From: Acanthacorydalis orientalis
Lineage: Eukaryota; Arthropoda; Insecta; Megaloptera; Corydalidae
Length of the DNA stretch: 64,000 nucleotides
Assembly (NCBI GenBank): GCA_034766995.1
Contig: CM068315.1
Location: 11,509,010 to 11,573,009 of the forward strand
Direction: 5' to 3'
A model generated the notes under the pieces. It was not told the DNA's origin, searched no databases, and was given only the letters and a program-made list of their open reading frames with translations. The translations under genes and the position numbers were made by a program. Below, one piece after another: positions 12,716 through 24,546 of the stretch (position 1 is the first letter of the stretch; each line of letters starts with the position of its first letter).

Positions 12716-13229
12716 TCAATTATCAAGCAATAAAAGATATTAATGTGTGTAAATGTTTTGTAATTAGTTAGATATTTGATTTTTTCCTTATATTTCTAAA
12801 ACTAATCTCATAGTAATTAAAAATGTAATAAAATATATACTTTTTTAAGATTATTCAATAAATGCTTACTTTAACACTTGTCACATTATATATGATGTTT
12901 TGTATAAAATAAATATTTATTGATTTTTTATGGTGTGAAATTATACATAAAATATTAAAATTTATAGTTTTTTTATAATATTTCATGTTAATTTTCTTTG
13001 GTAAAATGTCTGTTTAAAGACTTGGTTCCGTAAAAAAAATAGTTTTATTTGTATTAAAAGAATGATGTCAAGATTGTTTATGAAGTTCATTCAATGCTGA
13101 AAATAGCCATATGTCAGATAAAAGATGTGTTTAAAATCTTGTATTCGAACTTAGACGTTTAAGTATACAGTTAAAGATGTTGATAAATTTACGCACTTCC
13201 AGAAATTTTATTGACGATCAAATAGCAGC

Positions 13230-13440
13230 CCCTCGCTGAACGACCGTAATTGGTGCAAGGCTAACGGTTGTTCCTGGAAACAATCATTGTATAAGGCACT
13301 TTATAACATGTAAATCTTCTAATTGGTGCAAAACCGCCAAAATCCTTTCCGTGCATTAGATAGCATTGGGCATTTCAGTAAAGATGATCTTAATGACCCA
13401 TGTCATACTATTTAACTGCCAATTAACCACCAGTATAGTT
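13230..13440. other. Complex non-repetitive block, possible regulatory element
   Basis: About 200 bp of higher-complexity sequence in AT-rich DNA. TAATTGGTGCAA occurs twice (about 13246 and 13320), with other homeodomain-like cores (CAATTA, TTAATGACC). No coding frame is seen. A conserved enhancer is one reading; an old transposon flank is the other. Confidence 0.3.
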
Positions 13441-13529
13441 TTTATCTTTATAAAAATGATCCGCCCGCGATGAACCGGTTATACTGAGCGGATGTCAGAC
13501 TCAAGACTACCAAATAGAGCGTGAATAGA

Positions 13530-13713
13530 TAATCAGGTGGGAGAAGACATGTGGACAAAACAAGGCTTAGATGGATAGACAATGTAGAGGAGGATGTAGT
13601 AGAACTGTTGGAAGTAAGGGACTAGAGAAGGGCGGCTGCCAAACAGAAGGATATCTGGAAATTGAGGAGGCCATGGCTCGACTCGGGTTGTAGCACCATC
13701 AAAGAAAAAGAAG
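13530..13713 (+). pseudogene. LINE 3'-end fragment (non-LTR retrotransposon)
   Basis: The + strand translates to RLRWIDNVEEDVVELLEVRD, then a stop and RRAAAKQKDIW. This resembles the short tail after the reverse transcriptase of many insect non-LTR elements, where a GRP..RW.D.V..DL...G...W...A.DR..WR pattern is common. The reverse transcriptase itself is absent and the frame is broken, so it is a 5'-truncated dead copy. Its GC content is clearly above that of its surroundings. The clade cannot be set from this piece. Confidence 0.6.
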
Positions 13714-13809
13714 TACTTTTTATCACTTTGTACTGCCTAAAAACATCGAGTTTGTTAATGATACACGAAAATACACTTTAATTTGAAATCACCAGATGCA
13801 TTAGCCCGA

Positions 13810-14115
13810 GGTAAAAATGTTAATCGGTCTTTCATATGCTTAAATAAAACTCTGACTTAAATAATCATCACGCATCTGCTTATCATGTATCCAAATTAAC
13901 AACAGTCTCTCTATTTCCATAAAATGGGAATCAGGATTAATATTTCTGGTTACATAAGTAACAGCAACATTTTTTATTTTATTTTTTGCTTTTAAGAAAA
14001 TAGAAATGGAAGAATGGGAGACGCCATATTGTCCAGCAAGCTCGTTAATTTTAACTCTTTCTTCAAGTTTTTTTTAACAATTTCTTTAATTCTTGAATTT
14101 TTTGCTTTAAGGCGT
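13810..14115 (-). pseudogene. Pogo/Tigger-like transposase helix-turn-helix remnant
   Basis: On the - strand, around 14060-13980, a frame reads INELAGQYGVSHSSISIFLK, matching the CENP-B/pogo N-terminal pattern (ELA..YGVS.STIS.. K). About 40 residues later, MEIERLLLIWIHDKQMRDD matches the second CENP-B-type domain (V/IE.AL..W....R). Both domains lie in the expected order. The frame has shifts and stops on each side, and no DDE catalytic part is visible. It is a truncated relic of a pogo-superfamily transposon; a domesticated gene is excluded by the breaks. Confidence 0.55.
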
Positions 14116-14311
14116 GACTGAGTTCCTCACCACGCTGCAGAGCAATTAGTTACGGACATTATTTCACGAGATATGATCCTCTTGTGATGGTAATACGTGG
14201 TTCATGAAGCTCGGTCGTTGTGCGATCAGTCGTTCGGCGAGGGTTTACTGTATAATGAACGTGTTGTGAAAAATTCATTTGAATCAGTTTAAGAAATTTA
14301 TTTTCTTAACA

Positions 14312-14550
14312 AAAAAAACTCACATTTCTTGTCACTTTGTTCGCAGTACAAAGTGGCGAGTAACTAGGGTAACGAAAAATATTTGCTTTGCCAGCTCATA
14401 GGTTTCAAGTTAAATTCATTAATTTTCGTTCATATGTATTTTTTTATGTTTAAATGTATTATGTTCTAAAAACCAATAAAAAGTTTTTTCGCTTATATGC
14501 TTCTTTCTAATTCTCATCAATTTTGACGGGCCATGTACTAATTTTAAAAA
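14312..14550 (+). repeat. Dispersed repeat B, copy 2
   Basis: Starts with CACATTTCTTGTCACTTTGT and keeps the GTTTCAAG, TTTTCGTTC and AAAACCAATAAA blocks and the ATTTTGACGGGCC-type end. It lies 1.8 kb from copy 1, in the same orientation. Confidence 0.65.
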
Positions 14551-14849
14551 AATGTGACATACACATTTTACGATTCAAATAAATTCTGTCTTACTCTTGA
14601 ACAAACACTATTTATTAATAATTTTCTAAATAAGTATTAATAAATCGTTAAAGTCCGTGATCATTGAATATTTAAAGTAATTAATTTGCAAGTCATATGC
14701 ATATTATCATCTAACGCGGATTTATTCTTTATCTATAAAAAATGATGTTTAAATATGTATTCTATTTTAATGTTTTAAAAATAAAAAAAGGTTAATGGCC
14801 GATAACTATAAAATATTTTCTTAATTTTTCTGTAATTTTGTGTATAAAT

Positions 14850-14951
<102 letters not shown>

Positions 14952-15064
14952 ATTACAGAAGATATCACAATAGAAATGCACATCCTTCTTAAACTTACTA
15001 AATTATTCAATTATTTACAGGCGTTTGTTACGGAATGCAAATATGTACACATTGTGATTACATT

Positions 15065-15067
<3 letters not shown>

Positions 15068-15125
<58 letters not shown>
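15068..15125. repeat. (TA)n microsatellite
   Basis: Pure TA, only about 120 bp after the previous array. Confidence 0.95.
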
Positions 15126-15129
<4 letters not shown>

Positions 15130-15332
15130 CAAGGTCTATAATATTAAAATAAAATAATTCTTATCTTTAGACACATAGTTAAACAATATATTATTTTACG
15201 TGTGCGCACTGGCTACGTGTGATGACAGTTAATTAATGTAATTGTGTTTTTACATTTAACGGTACGTTTAATTTAATATATTTTTCTTATAGTTCGATTG
15301 TTGAAAATGCTTGTGTGAAATTTACTTATCAT

Positions 15333-15334
<2 letters not shown>

Positions 15335-15403
<69 letters not shown>

Positions 15404-15404
15404 A
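15335..15404. repeat. (TA)n-(GT)n microsatellite
   Basis: TA run to about 15387, then GT to 15404. Confidence 0.95.
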
Positions 15405-15799
15405 TGAAGGACTTGCAAACATATGCGTATTGTTTAATATTTTTTATTTTAAACATGATTCAGTCATACGTGCGTCAATTATACGTTTAGTGCGAAAATT
15501 ATCAATAATATATGTAATGAGTGTATGTGGGTGAATTCAATGTTTTTGCGTATTTTTTAAATAATTGTCATTTTACAATATTTGCAGCTAATTTATAGTT
15601 TAGTTATTCATTAATTGTTTTTAGAGTTGTTGTAAGATAATCTGAAACCAGTTAGTTAGTTATTTGAGGTTAAAGGATTGTGGATAACTAAGGTCATTAG
15701 TGCTTGAAAAAACTGAAAATTAAGAGGATTCAATGTACAGGCACTAGAATTATTTAACATGCGGTCAATCATGATCTATTATCTACATACATACATGCA

Positions 15800-15861
<62 letters not shown>
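15800..15861. repeat. (TA)n microsatellite
   Basis: Preceded by short CATA and CATT units and followed by AAATAAAT units. Confidence 0.95.
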
Positions 15862-15868
<7 letters not shown>

Positions 15869-15929
15869 ATAAATAATAAAGCAATAGTCATCCATATAAA
15901 TAGAAAGGTTTATAATAGAGTGTCAACAT

Positions 15930-16560
15930 TTCATCCACGTCGAGTCATCGCCTCTTGGTTGCTGCAGCGCATATATTCTCCACACACATACTCAATAAGT
16001 TTCAATCAGCGCGTCCAATATCTTCAGCCTGTGTTTATGTTATGACACCGAACGCCAAATTTCTGTCCGTGCGACCGCCGTCGAGATACTGGCAAACATC
16101 AACAGCGTGTGCGGTTTTGTTTGTTTATGTTGGACGATGATCGTTCTGCCTCAAGGCGATCCGTGAACTCATTCGCTTGGCCGAATAATGGGAAACGAAC
16201 GACTGGGACAGACGAAGACGCGATACAAACGAGCCGGTTTCCCGACTTCCGTTTGATATCTATACGCACGTGTATTGAGTAAACAGGCGTCCTCGACTAT
16301 GCCAATATCATCTTGCGCGTTCTCTCAACTTTGTCATCAGTAAATCGTTGATCGCCCGATGTCGTTGTCGTCGTCTTTGATGTATCTCTTGTACTGTTTA
16401 GATAACCGCCGTACAACATTTTATTATTTAACGTTTGGTAATCAGATATAATTGATTTCATCCGATGCGGGATAAAACGGTAATTGTTTCTCTTGAAATA
16501 CGCACGTCGCTCTGTTATTTTCGTCTTGTGTTTTAACACCTGCTCGGTTAATTAATTGTA
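15930..16560. promoter_or_regulatory. GC-richer intronic island, candidate regulatory DNA
   Basis: About 600 bp with many CpG steps (for example CGCCTCTTGG, GCGACCGCCGTCGAG and GACGAAGACGCG) between AT-rich flanks. Short frames are open on both strands (15955-16140 + and 16297-16539 -), but neither resembles a known protein. A chance effect of GC content explains them. It may be an enhancer or an alternative promoter within the intron; this is inference from composition. Confidence 0.3.
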
Positions 16561-17879
16561 TTAAACGTACTCTATCGTGAATTAACCTTGTTTAAATGGC
16601 GATTCGCCAGATTCTACTTACGTTATTTCAAGTGGTATAGTGTAGACTGTCTTGTTTCAATCATTCGTCACTTTGACTATTCATTTTTAAAGCTTGTTAA
16701 GATGACATTGAATAGGAAACAATCGATTGTTTGTATTTGCAGGTATAAATATACATTTAAAATTGTAATCGTCACTTATTCTGTTAACATTTTAAGTTAG
16801 ACATGCAATTTTTTAGATAATGAAGTCTAAAAATTTCTTTTAAATGTTTTTTTTAATCAAAAAAGGTATTATGAATATTATCGAAATAATTGTAAAAAAG
16901 TAAATGCATTATTTTTGTTCTTTTTAATGTAAATAAAGTAATAATTTAAGGCAGCGTGTCGATAACTAAAATCCCATGTAAAAAAAATGTAGGAAGATTT
17001 TTTAATTGACTTCTGTGCTGTTACTTGAAAAAATATGTAATACATTGATCTAATGTTCAAATTATTTGCTTTATTAAAAAAAATCATGAAAAGTCTGACT
17101 TAAAAAGATGCACTTTTTGTAGACTTTTCCGTATGGCTTTTCTTAGTGTCATTTCTATGGAATTTTATAAACAATTTGTGCGTAGATTTTCAATGTTTAT
17201 TTTTTGTTTTTACAATTCGTGGTAGATTTTAGATCTTTCTGTCAAGTAATTAGAGTATACTTCAATTTATATACAATATTACTTATATTTATAGATGTTT
17301 TAACGATATAGTTTGATATAGTTGTTTTTATTCAAAATTTTTACAAAAGTTTATCATTTGAATTATTTGCGTTTAAGTATATTTAATTTTTATTTGAAAT
17401 ATGATTACTGCATACATTTGTACTTGTCAAATAACCATTAAATTGAATATTTTATTGGGTATTTTTACTCATAGCTGTTGTAACTTTTGTGACATGACAG
17501 ATGTGTGTACATTTTATACAGTTCAACATTTAAATCAAGTAAAATAAGATTTCATTTCGTACATTTTATAAATTTTCGTTTTCATAAATTTCTTTCATGT
17601 AGTGTCACAGTTTCTTTTAAATTTCTTTTTCTATATTTTTACTAAGTTTTTTTTACACAAAAACGTAAGCAAAAATATGCACGTCTCTAAAATAATACAG
17701 TTTCGTTTTTATGGAAGATTCCTGTGATAAAAATAGTATTCAGGCGTATGATTCGTTGCGGTAAACCATTAAAGACTTGCACGTCAATAAAACGATTCAA
17801 AATTAAAACTTCGCTGAAACATTCGTTGTATAACGGAAACCACGTGTATTGACATCGGTGTTTTTCTTCTTTTTTATTA

Positions 17880-18060
17880 TTACTAACACATGTCACAAGT
17901 CAGTTTAGCCCGCACGTTTCTACAACACGGTCAAACGGGCACTGTTTTCTTTCATGTCACTACACTCTTCAGTTGGCAGATAGAACGTCACATCCTGTCG
18001 TACACATTTACTTGGCGTAGACCCCGTGCGCGCTCGTAAATAGAACAAGAAATAAACAAT
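17880..18060. promoter_or_regulatory. Small GC-richer intronic island
   Basis: About 180 bp with CpG-containing words (CCCGCACG, CACGGTCAAACGGGC, CCCGTGCGCGCTCG) in AT-rich DNA. No coding frame or transposon end recognised. Confidence 0.25.
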
Positions 18061-18733
18061 GTTCACATAAATTTTCATTTAAACGGGATTAAATTCGATA
18101 TAACCTAGTGTGTGTTAATGACATGTCGTGAAGATATCGTATGTTTTGTTTTTGAGAAAAAGAAATATTTATGTGTAAAGGTTTTGTAACAACATCTTTT
18201 TCTGTTGGTGGTACGGGGGATTTCGAAATAAACAAACGTAGATGTGAATTAAGTAAAGAAGATGATTGTATATAAGGCCTTTGATTTTTTTGTTAATTTT
18301 TTTTATAATGTGTCATTTTTCCATGTGCAAGATATACAATTCCTTTTTATATTATTGGAAAACACGTTCATTGATATTATTTTCATTTTGTGCATTCTTT
18401 AAATTGTTAGGGTTAACTTTCTTTTCATCCTGTTTTGCGATTTTGATTTCATTCAGTATTTATTCGATTTAATTTTGTGTTTTTTGTCCAAGGTCTTAGT
18501 AGTGAATGAAGTAAAAAAAATTGAAATTGCCCCTTTTTACGAACGCCTAAATCTTTAAGGCCCTATACGTGTATGTAGATGTTAATATCTTCATTTTATG
18601 GGTAATGGAAATATTAAAATGTATTTTAATATTAAAATATCTTTTAATATTAATTCTCCTTAATTGTTATTTAAAAATGAATCCAATTATATACTTAATA
18701 TCTTAAAACTGAAGAAAAGACGAATTAAATATA

Positions 18734-20011
18734 TTAGGTTGGTGCACAACTAATTTCGGTTTTTATGTGTCGAGTATAAAGCCGCATATATCAGTTAAAA
18801 ATTATACTTATTAATCAAAATAAAGACCATTGGCCTACACATATGTCTCCCAGTGGGAAATAAGTTTGTTTATTCCTACAGGATAGCATTCTGGAGGCCT
18901 GGAATTAATGAATTCATCGAAAGCGTTTCGAGCTGATGCTTGATCTTTGAAAACCTTTTAGTAGAAAATTATTTAATGTTTAAAAAAATGATAATCTGTC
19001 GGAGATAGGTTCGATGAATAAGGTGGGTGAGGTAAGGTTTCATAACCTAGTTCATTTAATTTTTTTAAAGTTATTTGTGAGGCGTGCGGTCAGGCGTTCT
19101 CCTAAACAAGAATTAGTCCTCTTCGATTGACTAGCGTTGGTCGTAAACGATGCACCTTCTCATGCATTTCTTCAATTTCCTGGCAATATTTTTCTACAGT
19201 TATTGTTCCACTAGGGTTTAAAACGTTGTAGTGAATGATGCCACTTTCCGACCACCAAACAGTGACCATACTCTTTTTTTCTTGAAGCTTCAGCTTAGGA
19301 AACTGTTTTGGTTCTTGGTCTACCAACTGTGATGAAAGTTTCCGATTGTTGTTGAGAATCTACTTTTCATCAGGTGACAATGCGATCAAGAAAGGGATCA
19401 TTTTGTTACGCAAAAGAAACGCAGAGCAGACTTCTTACTATCGCCGAATTGCTTGATTTTCGTTTAGTTCACACGGCACCCATTTATCCAACCTTTTTGT
19501 TTTTCCAATTATGTTCAAATGTCGAACAACTGTTGAATGATCAACATTAAGTTCTTCTGCCAGCAATCGACTTGTTTCACGTGGGTCCGCTTCAAAAATC
19601 ATACTTGAATCATTACTGTCTATAGCTAAAGGACGTCCACGACCGTCTTCATCATCAATGCTTTCGTTTCCATTACGAAATTTTTGGAATCAGTGTTGAG
19701 CTGCACGTTTACTAATCGACTCTTCACCAAAAACAAAGTTGATATTTTGAGCAGTTTCTGCTGCTTTGCGTCCCAATTTAAACTCATTCAACAAAATCGC
19801 GCGAGTTTGCTTTTTTCCATGATTAATATAAGACACTATATCCAACAATATTAAAGAATGAAAACAATAAACATAAAATGAAATCAGTAGTGCTAATTTC
19901 AATGTTTACAATGATGTATCGCATGGCTATCAAAAAAAGATAACGGTAACTAGAGAAATCAGCTCCAAATTTGAAATGATAAAAACCTCAATTATTTTTG
20001 CATCAACCTAA
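18734..20011 (-). mobile_element. Full-length mariner element, cecropia-like subfamily
   Basis: The ends are inverted repeats: TTAGGTTGGTGCA at 18734 and, on the opposite strand at 20011, TTAGGTTGATGCA, each continuing into a GGTTTTTAT block about 20 bp in. TA target duplications flank both ends (18732-18733 and 20012-20013). The length of 1278 bp is the normal mariner size. The transposase lies on the - strand and is dead. End sequence and protein resemble the cecropia subfamily, which includes human Hsmar1. Confidence 0.92.
18811..19820 (-). pseudogene. Mariner transposase pseudogene
   Basis: Read on the - strand. The helix-turn-helix part contains KQTRAILLNEF and GRKAAETAQNI; the Trp of the QHWFQKF motif is a TGA stop at 19690-19692. 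The linker WVPCELNENQ follows. The first catalytic Asp survives in a DEK motif near 19370, but a small deletion shifts the frame there. The second Asp motif (normally DNARPH) reads ENA-stop-PH near 19090, so the Asp is Glu and stops flank it. The third Asp is kept in SPTDYHFF. The protein ends with YFD before TAA at 18811-18813, as in cecropia-type mariners. The likely ATG at 19818-19820 is out of frame by one extra A. It cannot encode a working transposase. Confidence 0.9.
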
Positions 20012-20599
20012 TACAATAGTCATTTTTAAAATATGTCCTTTAGATCTGATGTTTATTTTGATTATATTAAATATGTATGTAAAAATATTTATACTGAGTA
20101 ATGTTTAAATGAAAAGAATTGAATACATTTTGAAGAACTGAATCGATTTTTAAATACCTCTGCATCATTATTTTGATTTGTTTAATTTAAGAAATATTTT
20201 TAAAAAGTTAATTTTATTTTTTTATTAATATATTTCATGCATGTACTTCTTAGTTGCATCTATGCTCATTCATCTGAGGAATACACTTTTTGTTAACAGT
20301 TTTTTTTTATTATTGCGATAGTTCTCTCATTTAGCGCAAATTAGTTGAAAATATCTACTTTGTTATATTTTAAATGTATATAAAAGTCAGAATTGAGGTA
20401 TAAATGTGTAAATATTATCTTTAGCAGTTCTCATTTATATAATAAATCTTCTCTAAGGAATTTGAGCGAACGTTGGATGTTAAAGAACATAAATCCTTAC
20501 TGTTAAAACAAATAGATGTCTCCAATACAACTCGTGATTAAGTAGTAATTAAACATGAACACGAAAAAGAGAATAAAACCGTTTTAGTTTCACGGCTAA

Positions 20600-21110
20600 T
20601 TATTTACGCAATAAGCAGCGGAATACACAGAAACGAACGTCACCGTGCGGAACATATTAAACTGGCGATCACAAACAGTTCATAAAGTAAACAAAATTCC
20701 ACGCGAATACCGCTAAAGTACGGCATTAATTGCTGTTAAATCAACACCATCGACGATTTAAACAATCAGCATATAACACAGGCGTATCGGGAGCGCCAAC
20801 AATGAAACGCTAAAACATTCACTAAAAGTGTCAAACATAAACAATCGGAAAACACGGACAGTTCAACTGCCACGGCACAAAATGTCCATGAAACGACAAC
20901 TAGTTGTTGAAACTACCTGCGTGACTGGCCGGGCCCAGTTCGACTCCGTGTCATGACAAAGCTATTGTGTTGTCACATGACTGTAATGCACTATAACACG
21001 AACTATACGGGAAAAGTATCTGAGACGACACGGGACCGAGACGAATATATTGTGGGGCGTTGGTGCGAAACGTACATCGGAACGGGACGTTTAAACGAAC
21101 GGTTAGGTAT
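20600..21110. promoter_or_regulatory. GC-richer intronic island, candidate regulatory DNA
   Basis: About 500 bp of mixed-composition sequence with many CpG steps (GGCCGGGCCCAG near 20930; GAGACGACACGGGACCGAG near 21020). No supported coding frame and no transposon ends found. It is followed directly by a long TA array. Confidence 0.3.
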
Positions 21111-21228
21111 GCTGCTTCAAACACTGTAACGAAATAGTTCTGAAAAGAACGAAATGGAAAAAAAATGTGTTGAACGCAAAGGCTTGTGTTTCCGTGACCA
21201 ACAGTTTGCTTAATCCATGGTCAGAAAC

Positions 21229-21302
<74 letters not shown>
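21229..21302. repeat. (TA)n microsatellite
   Basis: Pure TA run of more than 70 bp. Confidence 0.95.
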
Positions 21303-21309
<7 letters not shown>

Positions 21310-22404
21310 AACACATAGAGAAAAAAAAACATACACTAAGTATACACGTTAAGAGACAAGTTTTATAATGTACCGCAACGATTTGTCTAAAGTGACTATA
21401 TAGTAATTTGGGATTGGCTTGAGGCCATTTTACACAGCTAGACACGCCGTTGCCGTCGTCGTTATTGAATTTCAAGAACAAATATCACGTATAAAGTTGG
21501 CAATCTGAATTTTAAAATGGATGTCAACGGTAGGTAGAAAGATATTGAGATAAGAGGTGTTTGTGTTTCTAATATATAATATTTTTTTTCCATTTGCATT
21601 AATTATAACGTTATTAAAATACATTCGCATTCTCATTCATTCGGTTTTAACACCTGATGAATTTGTGTAGTCGTAGTTTTTTTTAATACGATGGAATTAT
21701 TTATAATCGACATGAGAATTATATGCTTATATAAGTTTTTGTAAATAGTTTTTATGTATTTCTTCATAATTTTTAAATATTCGACAAGCTACTATTGGAG
21801 TTTGGTAATGCCATTGAAAATATCAAGAAATTGATAGTATTTATTAATTCATTAACAACACACGAATCGAAAATATGTGATCTAACAGTTCTATGGAATT
21901 CCATACGTAAATGTTATATTCGGTACGAATTAATTTGAAGTTTAATAGTTGTTGATTTTTATTTCTTACGATTTTCAATTATGATCGTTTTGATTTTTAA
22001 ACCACAGTCGTTTCAGATATCATACTCGTACATAGAAAATAAAATGTTTTTATACATGTTTTTTTTTAGAAAATTCTACAGTTTCAATTATAAAGAGAAA
22101 CATTTTCCATTTTTGTAAATATGCCACTTATTATATATTTTATTATTAAAGTTATTGCTTGCACAAAAATTATTTTCATAATACGTATTTATCAACCATA
22201 TTTATATTTTCAACATTTTATATTTGTATGTTAACCACTTAATCTATGAAAATAATGAAGTCACTAGTATCATTTTATAAGTAGCCTTAAGCTTTATAAT
22301 GTGTTCATATGTAATAGAATGTGTGTTTTGGAAGTATATATTGAAATTGATTTTTTAAAAGTATTAATAGTGTACAAAATATATGTTTAAAATGTATAAA
22401 TTTA

Positions 22405-22406
<2 letters not shown>

Positions 22407-22473
<67 letters not shown>
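22407..22473. repeat. (CT)n-(TA)n microsatellite
   Basis: CT run 22407-22434 joined to a TA run to 22473. The same compound order recurs at 26341 and 31725. Confidence 0.95.
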
Positions 22474-22477
<4 letters not shown>

Positions 22478-22485
22478 AAAATTTC

Positions 22486-22649
22486 CTGACGTCGACTTAT
22501 TTATTTGTGACGAGGTTTCTATGGTAACCAAATATGTTTACCTTTTTTCTATCTATATATAAAATCAAATTTATCCACAAAAAATTTAAAAAAAATCATG
22601 ACGTCGACTTATTTATTTGGGGCGAGGTGAGATGATAAGCAATATGTTT
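22486..22649. repeat. Direct duplication of a 54-bp block
   Basis: TGACGTCGACTTATTTATTT followed by a GACGAGG or GGCGAGG block and AATATGTTT occurs at 22486-22539 and again at 22599-22649, with AT-rich sequence between. The origin is unknown. The GC-richer 22675-22740 that follows may belong to the same unit. Confidence 0.6.
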
Positions 22650-22829
22650 CATTTGGTTAGTGTACCTGTTTATAATTGCGCGGCGAGTCCGAGGATTGAG
22701 GGGCAAAGTGGATAGGGGGTAGTGCCTCCTAGTTTTACATATAATAATAGTATTTAAGGATATACTTGTTTTTAAATAAAACATGCATATATGACTACAA
22801 GTCAAAAAGCAAAGAGAGATTTAAGATGT

Positions 22830-23530
22830 AAAAAAACTCTTATTCTATATAGAAGATTATTAAGGCCGTTTTTCTATATGCTTCATCGAAATTCGATGTA
22901 GTTAGTTCAACGCTCCAACACTGACAGATACTTTTTGATTTCTTGTTCAATATGAATGGTTTCCTCATCAGAAGCTTATTTTATTCTCTCAGCCATTCTT
23001 TTAATACCCCAAACATTTTTAATGTCCCAAAATCATTTACTAAATATGGATTGTATGGTGAACAGTCCAAAAGTTCAAAACCTAGATCTTGAATACGCTG
23101 ATTTTTTTATCATGTAACGTCAAGCATTGTCTTGGAGCAGAAGTACACACTCTTCGAAAGTTTTCCATGTCTTTAGGAATGGCTTTTTGGTTTCAGTTCT
23201 TAAAAAAGTTCATAGTAACAGTCACTATTTATTGTTTCGCGTTTAGATGTGAACTTAATCAAAATTGTACCTTTCTTCTTCCAAAAAAATACCAAATCAT
23301 TAATTTCTCTATAAAATGCAGTGTCTTGAACTTTTTTGGTGTTGGTAATGTCAGGTGTGTTGCCACAATAAACTTGATTGCTTATTCTTTGATTGATTTG
23401 ACCAGTGTCTCTTCAGCGTTAAGTAAACCAGTCAGAAATCAATTCTTTTCAATTTGTTTGATGTCTTGTCTCTTCTGGCACAGAAGGATTTTTTTTATTC
23501 TTCAAGAACAGAATCTAGAAGCCCATTAAA
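22830..23530 (-). pseudogene. Decayed mariner transposase
   Basis: On the - strand, separate frames give PKKFKT, an FFGRRKVQF block (for FWD.KGVI), VLLLQDNA (second catalytic Asp) followed by a stop, QDLGFELLDCSPYNPY, and LKEWLRE near the end. The order is that of a mariner transposase, with many stops and shifts. The + strand 146-codon open stretch at 23089-23529 is the antisense shadow of this relic. The 3' end reads AATAAGAGTTTTTTTAC and matches the copy at 56705. This family differs from the cecropia-like copy at 18734. Confidence 0.7.
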
Positions 23531-23647
23531 CGTTAGATTAAGTACATCAAATTAGTGATTATGTAGAAAAGTGGTCTTAATATAAATCCTATATGTTGAA
23601 TAAGATTTTTCTTTACTTCTTTAGTATTTTTGCTTTTTGACTTCCCA

Positions 23648-23649
23648 TC

Positions 23650-23680
<31 letters not shown>

Positions 23681-23691
23681 CATACATATAC

Positions 23692-23757
<66 letters not shown>
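23648..23757. repeat. (TA)n microsatellite with CATA interruptions
   Basis: About 110 bp; the first half carries CATA units and the second half is pure TA. Confidence 0.95.
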
Positions 23758-23760
<3 letters not shown>

Positions 23761-24499
23761 CGCCTACATACATATGTCGCGTTTATTTACGTACCGTTGA
23801 AGGTAATAAATTTATCCGTTATCATCGTGTGATACTGCCTTTAAATGTACACTACCAATTTTCCGTCAAGATAAAACATAGTATAAGTTGTTTTACATTA
23901 TGTTATTATTAAACATCAATATACGTACGATAAAAACGTTCATATCGCTTGTACATCAAATGGGCGTGTTATCTACATATCAATTAGGTTGTATGCTGAC
24001 ATGAATCATTACTTTATGGAAAAAGTTGAAAAATATGTACACCGACCTTGTATAAACATACTTGAACTGTACAAACAGTGAAAAAAAAACACTTCATCGC
24101 TTTTCTATCGGTCTGACGGAAAAAATATCGACATTTTTTTTCAACAGTCTTCGTTTCAATGACTGTATTAGTGTGTTAAAAATGTACATTTCGTTTTAAT
24201 TATACAGGTGTTGAGAAATTACATTCAGCTTATACGTATGTGTGTGGGTGTGAGTATGTATTTCTTGTATTATCAGTTTTTTTTTAATTTTATGTTCGGT
24301 GCGATTTGTTATTTAAAGTCGATTTAAATATCAGAATTCACTAGGAAAATTTATATCCTGCTGTGGATTATTTATTGTTCCTTTTAAATATTTTATTTAT
24401 AGTGTGGAATTTCAGCTGTATCGCTCTTTCTAAGTAACCTGTGTTTTAGAATTACCATTGAAGTAGGTTCCGTATCGATTATAAATTATATTGTTTACG

Positions 24500-24501
<2 letters not shown>

Positions 24502-24545
<44 letters not shown>

Positions 24546-24546
24546 A
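24502..24546. repeat. (TA)n-(GT)n microsatellite
   Basis: TA to 24528, then GT to 24546. Confidence 0.95.

Noticed and set aside
23089..23529. 146-codon open frame on the + strand
   Set aside because: It is antisense to a decayed mariner transposase read on the - strand.
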